Below, piece by piece: positions 1 to 5,300 of a stretch of 5,425 nucleotides of DNA. Positions within the stretch are counted from its first letter, which is position 1; every line of letters starts with the position of its first letter. The stretch lies in assembly GCA_030539415.1 (NCBI GenBank), contig JAUNSE010000156.1, positions 1 to 5,425 on the forward strand. The letters run 5' to 3'. A program made the position numbers and the translations under genes. This DNA comes from Desulfovibrionaceae bacterium (GTDB taxonomy: Bacteria > Desulfobacterota > Desulfovibrionia > Desulfovibrionales > Desulfovibrionaceae). Under the pieces are notes generated by a model. It was given only the letters and a program-made list of their open reading frames with translations. It was not told the origin of the DNA and ran no database searches.

Positions 1-240
1 CGGGTGGACATCATCAGTCCAGGCCATCTGCCGGGCGGCCTGACAGTCTTTGGCATGCGCTGCGGCTGCAGCCGCATCCGCAACAGCGTGCTGGCCTCAT
101 ACGCAGCCATGGGGCTTCTGCCCTTCCGCGGATGCGGTTCCGGCATCAGGCGCAGCCTTGAGGCCTGGCCGGCCATCGACTTTGCGAGCAGCGCAGAGGA
201 TGGTCTTTTCACTGTCTCAGTGCGCCGCAAGAGCGTGTAA
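1..240 (+). CDS. C-terminal end of an AlbA_2/Schlafen-type ATP-binding protein (RecG-like C-terminal, HATPase_c_4-like); 5' end lies outside the window
   Basis: The first reading frame is open from base 1 to a TAA at 238-240 and encodes the last 79 residues of a protein. The third codon positions are strongly G/C, unlike the other two frames, which supports real coding. Visible motifs are VDIISPGHLPGGLT (about residues 2-15), SRIRNSVLASYAAMGLLPFRG (24-44), GSGIRR (46-51) and a terminal beta strand LFTVSVRRK (69-77). This order (ISPG.LP..LT, IRNP.LA..., GL....G.GSGI.R, P.F....FTV) is what I know from the C-terminal ATPase-like domain of proteins with an N-terminal AlbA_2 (Schlafen) domain, often called transcriptional regulators or 'ATP-dependent DNA helicase RecG-like'. 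The usual IRNP reads IRNS here, and the Cys in GCGSG is atypical, so the copy may be diverging. It converges with the alcohol dehydrogenase cluster. The exact role is unknown, and with the N-terminus missing I cannot tell whether the gene is intact. Confidence 0.72.
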   Translation, partial: RVDIISPGHLPGGLTVFGMRCGCSRIRNSVLASYAAMGLLPFRGCGSGIRRSLEAWPAIDFASSAEDGLFTVSVRRKSV

Positions 241-251
241 CGGCCGGATCT

Positions 252-290
252 GAAAACAGAAAGAGGGCCTCCCGATGCCGGAAGACCCTC
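252..290 (-). terminator. Strong intrinsic terminator at the end of the dpaL-dehydrogenase cluster
   Basis: Read on the minus strand, an 11-bp stem (arms at 290-280 and 273-263; GAGGGTCTTCC with GGGAGGCCCTC, including two G-T wobbles) closes on a 6-nt loop. It is followed by the U-rich tail TTTCTGTTTT (262-253). It begins 28 bp after the stop codon of dehydrogenase copy 1 and ends transcription of the minus-strand genes. The opposite strand has only a short T-run (294-296) after the stem, so it is a weaker terminator for the convergent gene at 1-240. Confidence 0.88.
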
Positions 291-317
291 CCCTTTCACT
301 GTCTGCATGTCCGGCCG

Positions 318-1514
318 CTACTCGGCGGCCAGGCTCTCCTGCAGGATGGCTTCGATATCCGCGCGCTCGAGGTGCAGGTAGCCGCCGCGTATGCCGGCCA
401 CTGCCGCGGTCATGTCGCTGACAAGGCTCTCCAGCTCGGCGGGCTCCTCGGTCACGCCTATGCCGCGCACGCTCAGCACCACGCCGATTTCGCGCATCCA
501 GGCTTCCATGCGGGCCAGGCCCTCCAGGGCGATGTCCATGTCCGAGCCCTCGGGGGCCACATCCCAGACGGCCGTGGCATAGCGTCTGAAGCGGGCCAGG
601 CCGTGCGGCAGGACGCGGCGGTAGTAGGGCATGGCCACGGCAGAGAGCGTCATGCCGTGGGTGGCGTTGGTGTGGGCGCCGAGCACGCGGCCCATGCCGT
701 GCACGTTCCAGTCGCCGGCCTTGCCGAGACCTATGAGGGTGTTGAGGGCCCAGGTGGCGGCCCACATGAGATTGCTGCGGGCCTCGTAGTCCTGCGGATT
801 CTTCACCGCGACGCGGCCGGCGTGAATGACCGAGCGCATGAGGCCCTCGGAGATGTAGTCGCTGACGCTGTCGTCGGTGCCGGAGAAGTAGGCCTCGCCG
901 ATGTGGTTGAAGGTGTCGAAGATTCCGGCGCGCATCTGCCAGTCCGGCAGGGTCAGGGTGAAGGCGGGGTTCAGGATGGCGAACTTCGGAAAGACCCGCG
1001 GCCCGAACTTGCAGTTCTTCTTGGCGCGCATGGCGGGATTGGTGATGACCGAGGTGCCGTTCATCTCGCTCCCTGTGCCGGCCATGGTGACCACGCAGCC
1101 CACGGGCAGCACGGGCATGTCCGCCGGCACCGGCCGGCAGCGCTCGAAATAGAAGTCCCACGGGTCCTCTGCGAGATGCACCGAGGCGGCCACGGCCTTG
1201 GCGTAGTCGCAGCAGGAGCCGCCGCCCACGGCCAGGAGCAGGTCGGCTTTCGCCTCCCTGGCCCTGGCGACACCCTCGAGCACGCGGTCGATGGTGGGGT
1301 TGGGCATGACGCCGGCATCATCCACAATGGTCTTGCCGGCAGCCTTCAGGACGGCGCAGACCTGGTCGTAGATGCCGTTTTTCCTGATGGAGCCGCCGCC
1401 GTACACCAGCTGGACGACAGGGCCGCACGAGGCGAGCTCGCCGGCCAGGGCGTTCAGGCTGTCCTCGCCGAAATGGAGCCGTGTGGGATTGTCATAGGCA
1501 AAGCTGCCGAACAT
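318..1514 (-). CDS. Iron-containing alcohol dehydrogenase, YqhD/BDH-like (tandem copy 1, distal)
   Basis: Encodes a 398-residue group III (Fe-dependent) alcohol dehydrogenase, the usual length for the YqhD/butanol dehydrogenase branch, expected to interconvert aldehydes and alcohols with NAD(P)H in the cytoplasm. The dinucleotide-binding half shows YGGGSIRKNG (residues 38-47) and GGGSCCDYAK (97-106). Metal ligands in the C-terminal half, by family alignment, are Asp200 and His204 (FDTFNH), His272 (DWNVH) and His286 (ATHG). MWAATWALN (250-258) is a YqhD-type signature. The GGGS near residue 39 matches the segment associated with NADPH use in YqhD, so NADPH is likely but unproven. The ATG at 1514 is chosen because GGAGG (1527-1523) sits 8 nt upstream and the protein starts like its neighbour. 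It is the last gene of the cluster, 137 bp after copy 2 and before a strong terminator. The true substrate cannot be read from the sequence. Confidence 0.93.
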   Translation of the reverse strand: MFGSFAYDNPTRLHFGEDSLNALAGELASCGPVVQLVYGGGSIRKNGIYDQVCAVLKAAGKTIVDDAGVMPNPTIDRVLEGVARAREAKADLLLAVGGGSCCDYAKAVAASVHLAEDPWDFYFERCRPVPADMPVLPVGCVVTMAGTGSEMNGTSVITNPAMRAKKNCKFGPRVFPKFAILNPAFTLTLPDWQMRAGIFDTFNHIGEAYFSGTDDSVSDYISEGLMRSVIHAGRVAVKNPQDYEARSNLMWAATWALNTLIGLGKAGDWNVHGMGRVLGAHTNATHGMTLSAVAMPYYRRVLPHGLARFRRYATAVWDVAPEGSDMDIALEGLARMEAWMREIGVVLSVRGIGVTEEPAELESLVSDMTAAVAGIRGGYLHLERADIEAILQESLAAE

Positions 1515-1527
1515 GTTTTACGCCTCC

Positions 1528-1582
1528 GCCGCTATTTTTCGCGGCAATGAATCAGGGCGGCAGGGACTGAGCCCTCCCGCCC
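1528..1582 (-). other. Two hairpins in the gap between the dehydrogenase genes
   Basis: The 137-bp gap (1515-1651) holds a GGGCGG..GGG / CCC..CCGCCC stem (arms 1555-1565 and 1572-1582) and a GCCGC/GCGGC stem (1528-1532 with 1541-1545). The second stem directly abuts the GGAGG ribosome binding site of copy 1. Neither is followed by a U-tract, so they are more likely RNA-processing or translation-modulating structures than terminators. A CCCGGG repeat lies further upstream at about 1625-1640. I see no convincing -35/-10 or -24/-12 promoter in this gap. Confidence 0.35.
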
Positions 1583-1651
1583 GGTGAATGCAGTGTGAAT
1601 GTCTCTGACTGAGTGCGCGCCGCGGGCCCGGGAGAAGCCCCGGGGTCACGG

Positions 1652-2833
1652 TCAGGCGCGCAGGGCCTCGGCCAGAATCTCGCGCACGCCGGCCCGGTCA
1701 AGAGCCTTGTAGCTGGCCTTTTCCAGGATGATGACGTTTTCGGAGAGGTCGTCCAGCATGGCCTCGGTCACGCCGAGCTCCGCGGCACTGAGGACCACGC
1801 CTATCTCGCGCATCCAGGCCTCCATGCGGGCCAGACCCTCCAGCGCCACGGCCGTGTCGTCGCGGCCGGCCGGGTCCACGTTCCAGACCACCTCGGCAAA
1901 GCGGCGGTACTTGGCCGTGCCGTGGGGCAGCATGCGGCGGTAGTACGGCAGGGTCACGCAGGAGAGCGTCATGCCGTGGGTGGCGTCGGTGAAGGCGCCG
2001 ATGGACTGCCCGAACTTGTGCACCATCCAGTCGCCGGTCTTGCCGAGACCCAGCAGGGTGTTGAGGGCCCAGGTGGCGGCCCACATGAGATTGCTGCGGG
2101 CCTCGTAGTCCGTCGGATTCTTCACGGCGATGCGGCCGGCATGGATGACCGAGCGCATGAGGCCCTCGGAGATGTAGTCGCTGGTATTGTCGTCGGTGCC
2201 GGAGAAGTACTGCTCGCAGATGTGGCAGAAGATGTCGAAGATGCCGGCCGAGAGCTGCCAGGCCGGCAGGGAGTAGGTGAAAACAGGGTTCAGGATGGCA
2301 AAGCGCGGAAAGCCCTGCGGCCCGAACTTGTGGCCGAGCTTCTGGCGGGTCTCGGGATTGGTGATGACGGCGGTGCCGTTCATCTCCGAGCCTGTGCCGG
2401 CCATGGTCAGGACGCAGCCCACGGGCAGCACGCGCTGGCCCGAGGCGATACCCATGTTGCGGACATAGTACCTGTCCCAGGGATCCTCGTCGCAAAAGGC
2501 CGAGGCGGCCACGGCCTTGGCGTAGTCGCAGCAGGAGCCGCCGCCCACGGCGAGCAGCAGATCGGCGCCGCTCTCGCGGGCAATCTTCGCGCCCTCGCGG
2601 ACCTTGCCGATGGTGGGATTGGGCATGACGCCGGCATCCTCGACAATGGTCTTGCCGGCCTCCTTCAGGACGGCGCAGACCTGATCGTAGATGCCGTTCC
2701 TTTTGATGGAGCCGCCGCCACAGATGAGCTGGACAACGGGGCCGTACTTGGAAAGCTCGCCGGCCAGGGCCTTCAGGCTGTCCTCGCCGAAGTAAAGCCG
2801 GGTGGGATTGTCATAGACGAAACTGCCGAGCAT
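1652..2833 (-). CDS. Iron-containing alcohol dehydrogenase, YqhD/BDH-like (tandem copy 2, proximal)
   Basis: A 393-residue paralogue of the next gene in the cluster, about two-thirds identical by hand count. Identity is highest over residues 91-110 and 213-260 and lowest in the loop at 121-130 and in the C-terminal 40 residues. The same core is present: GGGSIKRNG (39-47), GGGSCCDYAK (97-106) and the metal ligands Asp200, His204, His272 and His286 (by family alignment). It should be a cytosolic NAD(P)H-dependent alcohol/aldehyde oxidoreductase. The divergent segments probably lie near the substrate pocket and C-terminal lid, so the copies may differ in substrate. The ATG at 2833 has a consensus AAGGAG (2846-2841) 7 nt upstream. 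A second ATG 4 nt upstream is out of frame and closer to the Shine-Dalgarno, so it is rejected as the start. The gene follows dpaL by 133 bp and is probably co-transcribed with it. Confidence 0.93.
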   Translation of the reverse strand: MLGSFVYDNPTRLYFGEDSLKALAGELSKYGPVVQLICGGGSIKRNGIYDQVCAVLKEAGKTIVEDAGVMPNPTIGKVREGAKIARESGADLLLAVGGGSCCDYAKAVAASAFCDEDPWDRYYVRNMGIASGQRVLPVGCVLTMAGTGSEMNGTAVITNPETRQKLGHKFGPQGFPRFAILNPVFTYSLPAWQLSAGIFDIFCHICEQYFSGTDDNTSDYISEGLMRSVIHAGRIAVKNPTDYEARSNLMWAATWALNTLLGLGKTGDWMVHKFGQSIGAFTDATHGMTLSCVTLPYYRRMLPHGTAKYRRFAEVVWNVDPAGRDDTAVALEGLARMEAWMREIGVVLSAAELGVTEAMLDDLSENVIILEKASYKALDRAGVREILAEALRA

Positions 2834-2859
2834 GCATGCGCTCCTTATATTATGATGCG

Positions 2860-2875
2860 GCCGGCTGGGGCCGGC
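2860..2875 (-). other. GCCGGC hairpin in the dpaL-dehydrogenase gap
   Basis: The 133-bp gap contains a GCCGGC-TGGG-GCCGGC stem-loop, followed on the plus strand by another GGCCGGGGCCGGC stretch (about 2893-2905). No U-run follows on the minus strand, so it is at best a weak or Rho-assisted stop. It may also be a processing site or stabiliser between cistrons. I see no good promoter for the dehydrogenase. A TAATAT element near 2850 lies too close to the ribosome binding site to act as a -10. Confidence 0.3.
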
Positions 2876-2966
2876 ATGTTTGGAAGGATGATGGCCGGGG
2901 CCGGCTGCTGCAGACAGCCCCGCGCCCGGAACACCCTTTTGTAGACTCCGGAACGGGGAAAGGCAA

Positions 2967-4169
2967 TTACCCGCGCCCGTCCGCGCCGGCCAGGACGCGG
3001 GCGTAGTTTTCGGGATCCGTGTCCCCTTCCGTGCTCACCAGCAGCACACGGGCGGAGGCGTCCAGGCCCAGCTCGTCCCGGATGCCGGAAAGGCCGGGAT
3101 CGGTCATAAGCGCGCGCACCACACCGCAGGTGACGGCTCCGGACTCGCCCGAGACAATGGCCGCATCCCCGGCCGGAGGGGCCGCCAGGGCGCGCATGCC
3201 CTGCGCGGAATAGTCGTCGGAGCAGGAGATGAAGGCGCCGGCGGTCCGCTCCAGAACGGCCCAGGCCTGCATGCTCGGCACGCCGCAGCACAGGCCCGCC
3301 ATCATGCTGTCCATGCGCCCCTCCACCACATGCAGGCTGCCGTCGCCGGCCTTTGCCGTGCGGAAGAGGCAGTCCGCCCTGTCCGGCTCGACCACAATGA
3401 CGGAAAGATCTGGCCAGACGGATTTGAGGCAGGCGGCCATGGCCGCGGCAAAGCTGCCCACGCCGGCCTGCAGGAAGACATGGGTCGGCGGAGTGGCGGC
3501 AAGCTCCGGCACAATCTCCGCCGCGATGGTGGTGTAGCCGCGCATGATGTCCAGAGGCACGGCCTCGTAGCCGGGCCAGGAGGTGTCCTGCACCAGAATC
3601 CAGCCGTTCTCCGCAGCCCTGCGCTCGGCCAGGGCCACGGTGGCGTCGTAATTGAGATCCGTGACCGCGGCTTCGGCGCCCTCGCGGCGCACGTTCTCCA
3701 CCCTGGAGGCGGCAGAGCCCTCGGGCAGATAGACCACGGCCCTGTGGCCCAGCACGCGGGCGGCCCAGGCCACGCCGCGGCCGTGATTGCCGTCTGTGGC
3801 GGTCACGAAGGTGAGCTGCCCCAGCCTCGCGCGGGCGGCGGGTCCGGCCACGTCGGCAAAGGTGAAGGCCTGCCCGGCAAGGCCGAGACGCCCGGCCAGC
3901 ACCCTGGCCGCGGCAAAGCTGCCGCCCAGGGCCTTGAAGGCGTTGAGGCCGAAGCGGAAGGACTCGTCCTTCACATGCAGGCCGGCCAGTCCCAGGGAGG
4001 CGGCAAGCGCCGTCAGGGAGCGCAGCGGGGTCGGCGCGTACTCCGGCAGGGTGCGGTGAAAGGCGGCCGGAGCGGCGGCGGAGGCAAAGTCCAGCGCGGC
4101 AAGGAGGTCCGAGGACAGGGCGGAGGGAGCGGAGGCCGGGGTGTGAAGATGGCAGTGCAGCTGGGGCAT
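2967..4169 (-). CDS. dpaL: 2,3-diaminopropionate ammonia-lyase (PLP-dependent, fold type II)
   Basis: Encodes a 400-residue homologue of E. coli YgeX/DpaL (398 residues), which splits 2,3-diaminopropionate into pyruvate and two ammonia in the cytosol. Visible landmarks are EYAPTPL (43-49); HVKDESFRFGLNAFKALGG (65-83), with Lys79 as the PLP Schiff-base lysine; ATDGNHGRGVAWAA (124-137), with Asp126; VQDTSWPGY (193-201), with Asp195; the glycine loop QAGVGS (234-239) that holds the PLP phosphate; VVEPDRADC (259-267); AGLCCG (291-296); and SGESGAV (340-346). Asp126 and Asp195 correspond to E. coli Asp120 and Asp189, reported as the acid/base residues for the D and L isomers. The frame stays open upstream to 4727, but the ATG at 4169 fits the family length and has GGAG at 4178-4175, 5 nt upstream. 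It is the first gene of the cluster with two dehydrogenases. Its ribosome binding site is complementary to a loop of the divergent RNA at 4593-4818. Confidence 0.95.
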   Translation of the reverse strand: MPQLHCHLHTPASAPSALSSDLLAALDFASAAAPAAFHRTLPEYAPTPLRSLTALAASLGLAGLHVKDESFRFGLNAFKALGGSFAAARVLAGRLGLAGQAFTFADVAGPAARARLGQLTFVTATDGNHGRGVAWAARVLGHRAVVYLPEGSAASRVENVRREGAEAAVTDLNYDATVALAERRAAENGWILVQDTSWPGYEAVPLDIMRGYTTIAAEIVPELAATPPTHVFLQAGVGSFAAAMAACLKSVWPDLSVIVVEPDRADCLFRTAKAGDGSLHVVEGRMDSMMAGLCCGVPSMQAWAVLERTAGAFISCSDDYSAQGMRALAAPPAGDAAIVSGESGAVTCGVVRALMTDPGLSGIRDELGLDASARVLLVSTEGDTDPENYARVLAGADGRG

Positions 4170-4174
4170 GAAGA

Positions 4175-4178
4175 CTCC
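4175..4178 (-). promoter_or_regulatory. dpaL ribosome binding site
   Basis: GGAG lies 5 nt upstream of the dpaL ATG and fixes this start. The surrounding mRNA octamer TCGGAGTC (4180-4173) is a perfect complement of GACTCCGA at 4612-4619 in the proposed divergent small RNA, covering its first hairpin loop. Confidence 0.7.
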
Positions 4179-4352
4179 GAACAGGCGCGCCGGCGGCCGG
4201 GCGCGCGGGAAGGATATGCGGGGGAAAGGAGAAGAAGGCGGAAGATGCGCCAGGAATGCGCCCTTTGTGCGGCGCGCAGGCTTCTGTGTCAAGAGCGCGC
4301 GGGGTGCGCAAGAGCCCGGAGAAAGGAGCTTTCGCCCTGCCCCGGGTCCCCC

Positions 4353-4381
4353 GGACGCCCTCGCCGGCGTGCCTTTTTTTT
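4353..4381 (+). terminator. Possible plus-strand intrinsic terminator within the dpaL leader
   Basis: A GG-ACGCC / GGCGT-CC stem with a one-base bulge (arms 4353-4359 and 4366-4373) and a 6-nt loop is followed by eight T (4374-4381). This is a fair plus-strand terminator, but no plus-strand gene precedes it. It could stop antisense transcription from inside dpaL before it enters the regulatory region. Alternatively, the feature that matters may be the A8 run it places in the dpaL leader RNA. Confidence 0.4.
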
Positions 4382-4394
4382 GTAACACGGAACG

Positions 4395-4459
4395 GGGTGT
4401 ATAAAAAATTGGCATTTTCCGTACAAACATTAGTGAAATGCTATACAATTTATACACCC
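4395..4459. promoter_or_regulatory. Long inverted repeat, probable operator or upstream activator site
   Basis: A perfect 11-bp inverted repeat, GGGTGTATAAA (4395-4405) and TTTATACACCC (4449-4459), flanks 43 bp. A second inverted pair, GCATTT (4412-4417) and AAATGC (4436-4441), is nested inside. Arm centres are 54 bp apart, close to five helical turns, which suits a protein dimer or looping pair binding one DNA face. It lies between divergent dpaL (overlapping its candidate promoter) and the sigma-54 promoter at 4567, about 110-170 bp upstream of it. That is the usual distance for enhancer-binding activators. Confidence 0.6.
4398..4426 (-). promoter_or_regulatory. Candidate sigma-70 promoter for dpaL
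   Basis: On the minus strand, TTGTAC (4426-4421) and TATACA (4403-4398) are separated by 17 bp in the only AT-rich stretch upstream of dpaL. Matches are 3/6 and 4/6 to the consensus hexamers, so this is weak evidence. A start near 4391 would give a leader of about 220 nt. The -10 element lies inside the left arm of the inverted repeat, so a regulator binding there would be expected to compete with polymerase. Confidence 0.4.
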
Positions 4460-4469
4460 TGCCCGGGCA
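4460..4469. promoter_or_regulatory. TGCCCGGGCA palindrome, possible activator half-sites (unit 1)
   Basis: A perfect 10-bp palindrome sits about 100 bp upstream of the first sigma-54 promoter. The second unit has the related dyad CTGCCC-tggaac-GGGCAG (5042-5058), about 50 bp upstream of its promoter. TGC...GCA dyads are typical of NtrC-family activator sites, but the differing spacers weaken the case. Confidence 0.3.
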
Positions 4470-4566
4470 TCCGGCGGTCTGTCCGCAATGGCGACAAAGC
4501 ATAACATGTTGAAATGACTGATACGACCTGTCCGTCCGCTGCGGCACGGGCGGCGGGGCGGAGGAC

Positions 4567-4582
4567 TGGCACGGGTCTTGCT
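4567..4582 (+). promoter_or_regulatory. Sigma-54 (-24/-12) promoter of RNA unit 1
   Basis: TGGCAC-GGGTC-TTGC-T matches the RpoN consensus TGGCAC-N5-TTGCW at every specified base, with GG (4568-4569) and GC (4580-4581) exactly 10 bp apart. Transcription should begin about 12 nt beyond the -12 element, near 4593. It needs an ATP-dependent enhancer-binding protein. Candidate sites lie at 4395-4469. Confidence 0.85.
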
Positions 4583-4619
4583 TTGACCATTCAAGCGTAG
4601 ACAGGCTCTCCGACTCCGA

Positions 4620-4646
4620 GAGCCGGGCCGGCTGCCCTCCAGCCGG
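4620..4646 (+). repeat. 27-nt core shared by both RNA units (copy 1)
   Basis: This stretch is identical over all 27 nt to 5167-5193. It spans the 3' part of hairpin A's second arm and all of hairpin B with its CCCTC loop. The same order continues downstream with the shared 11-mer GCGGGTTCTGC (4663-4673 and 5208-5218). Each copy begins 53-58 nt after its sigma-54 promoter, so the repeat belongs to duplicated transcription units and not to a mobile element. Confidence 0.9.
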
Positions 4647-4787
4647 TTGTTGGGGAACAAGGGCGGGTTCTGCTCTCCTCGGAATCCGCTCTCCCCGAAC
4701 AAATTCTCCACTGGCAATCGAAAACACTCTTCCACCCGCATAATCGCGTTTGTCATGCGCGGACTCCTGGCGCGGGGGGATCTCTGA

Positions 4788-4818
4788 GGGCCGTTCTGGG
4801 CGGAACGGCTCTTTTTTT
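4788..4818 (+). terminator. Intrinsic terminator of RNA unit 1
   Basis: A 9-bp stem GGGCCGTTC/GAACGGCTC (4788-4796 with 4803-4811, one G-T pair) with loop TGGGCG is followed by seven T (4812-4818). A second T7 run follows at 4823-4829. It ends the transcript from 4593 and is a main reason to place the RNA on the plus strand. Confidence 0.88.
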
Positions 4819-5016
4819 GTGCTTTTTTTGCCGGGGACTTGTGCCGCGTCGACCGCACGCGCGGGGCGTTCTGCCGCGGCGCACGGGCCGGCGTCTCTTG
4901 CGCCCTCTCTCCCGAAGGCCTTTCTGCCCGCAAGACCGCGTGCAGAGGACGACTACGGTGTTCCGGGCGGCAGGCGTCCTGCGGATGACAGCGGAGCGGG
5001 GCATGCGGCAACTTAT
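4819..5016. other. Spacer between the two RNA units with no feature seen
   Basis: This GC-rich stretch of about 200 bp follows the unit 1 terminator. I found no coding frame with a start, ribosome binding site and recognisable product on either strand. There is also no tRNA-like cloverleaf and no promoter with consensus elements. The AT-rich segment beginning near 5010 marks the start of the unit 2 control region. Confidence 0.5.
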
Positions 5017-5089
5017 TATACAGTTTGAAGCACTTCCGCCCTGCCCTGGAACGGGCAGATTTTCGCAACTTTCCTGCATCACTGCATAA
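5017..5089 (+). promoter_or_regulatory. Upstream region of unit 2 with motifs shared with unit 1
   Basis: Five short motifs occur in the same order upstream of both sigma-54 promoters: TATACARTTT (5017; 4442 in unit 1), CCCTGCCC (5039; 4457), GGGCA (5053; 4465), CGCAA (5064; 4484) and GCATAA (5084; 4499). Their offsets are 575-588 bp, which suggests the control region was duplicated along with the RNA. Enhancer-binding-protein sites may lie among them. The last motif is about 60 bp from the promoter in unit 1 but only about 20 bp in unit 2. Single matches this short could be chance; the collinearity is the argument. Confidence 0.35.
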
Positions 5090-5108
5090 GTCGGAAAGCG
5101 GGATGGCG

Positions 5109-5124
5109 TGGCACGATTCCTGCT
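5109..5124 (+). promoter_or_regulatory. Sigma-54 (-24/-12) promoter of RNA unit 2
   Basis: TGGCAC-GATTC-CTGC-T differs from the RpoN consensus at one base (CTGC for TTGC) and keeps GG (5110-5111) and GC (5122-5123) 10 bp apart. It lies 542 bp after the unit 1 promoter, and TGCTTTG follows in both copies. Expected transcription start is about 5135. Confidence 0.8.
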
Positions 5125-5166
5125 TTGGGAAAAGTGAAGACCAGACCGGCTCCACCCCTCCTCTAG

Positions 5167-5193
5167 GAGCCGGGCCGGCTGCCCTCCAGCCGG
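5167..5193 (+). repeat. 27-nt core shared by both RNA units (copy 2)
   Basis: Identical to 4620-4646, starting 547 bp after it. Here hairpin B' gains one extra closing pair (G5174-C5194). The flanks differ from unit 1 (TAG before, CTGG after, against CGA and TTGT), so only this core and the 11-mer at 5208-5218 are fully conserved. Confidence 0.9.
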
Positions 5194-5300
5194 CTGGCCG
5201 GGAGGGAGCGGGTTCTGCCTCCTCAGACCCGTCCCCCTCTTCCGGACAGTGTTCATCCTTGAAAAGCCATATCCGGGGCCGAACTTGCGGCCCCATCAGT

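Larger units (their letters stand above)
4593..4818 (+). ncRNA. Proposed sigma-54-dependent small RNA, unit 1, with Shine-Dalgarno-complementary loops
   Basis: About 226 nt lie between a consensus -24/-12 promoter and a strong intrinsic terminator, with no plausible coding frame. Consecutive hairpins are A, GGCTCTC/GAGAGCC (4604-4610 with 4618-4624), loop CGACTCC; B, CCGGCTG/CAGCCGG (4628-4634 with 4640-4646), loop CCCTC; a small TTGTT/AACAA stem (4647-4660) with GGGG loop; and C, GCGGGTTC/GAATCCGC (4663-4670 with 4682-4689), loop TGCTCTCCTCG. Loops A to C are C/U-rich and complementary to GGAG-type ribosome binding sites. By eye, CTCC occurs seven times and GGAG not once on this strand. GCTCTCC recurs three times (4605, 4672, 4688). 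A less structured stretch follows (about 4690-4785). This resembles sRNAs that present C-rich loops to mRNA Shine-Dalgarno sequences. I do not recognise a named family. Alternatives are a protein-sponging RNA or an untranslated leader, but the terminator argues for a stand-alone RNA. Confidence 0.7.

Noticed and set aside
372..1550. Long plus-strand frames opposite both dehydrogenases and dpaL
   Set aside because: They are His/Gly/Ala-rich antisense shadows of well-recognised enzymes, a common artefact at high GC.
2960..2975. A sigma-54-like TTGC at the dpaL stop that might drive dehydrogenase copy 2
   Set aside because: The -24 position reads GC where GG is required at 10-bp spacing, so it fails the invariant bases.
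4264..4292. A perfect TTGACA (minus strand, 4292-4287) as the dpaL promoter
   Set aside because: At 17-bp spacing the -10 position reads CACAAA in a GC-rich context, only 3/6. The AT-rich candidate at 4398-4426 is somewhat better, though neither is strong.
4244..4385. A 46-residue Cys/Arg-rich peptide on the plus strand with an upstream GGAG/GGCGGA stretch
   Set aside because: It lies at the end of a long frame antisense to dpaL, and its composition matches GC-rich shadow translation. There is no promoter and no homology that I recognise.
4170..4727. An N-terminal extension of dpaL in the same open frame
   Set aside because: The extension is low-complexity Arg/Pro/Ser sequence and would make the protein about 190 residues longer than the family. 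The ATG at 4169 has a well-spaced GGAG and gives the family length.
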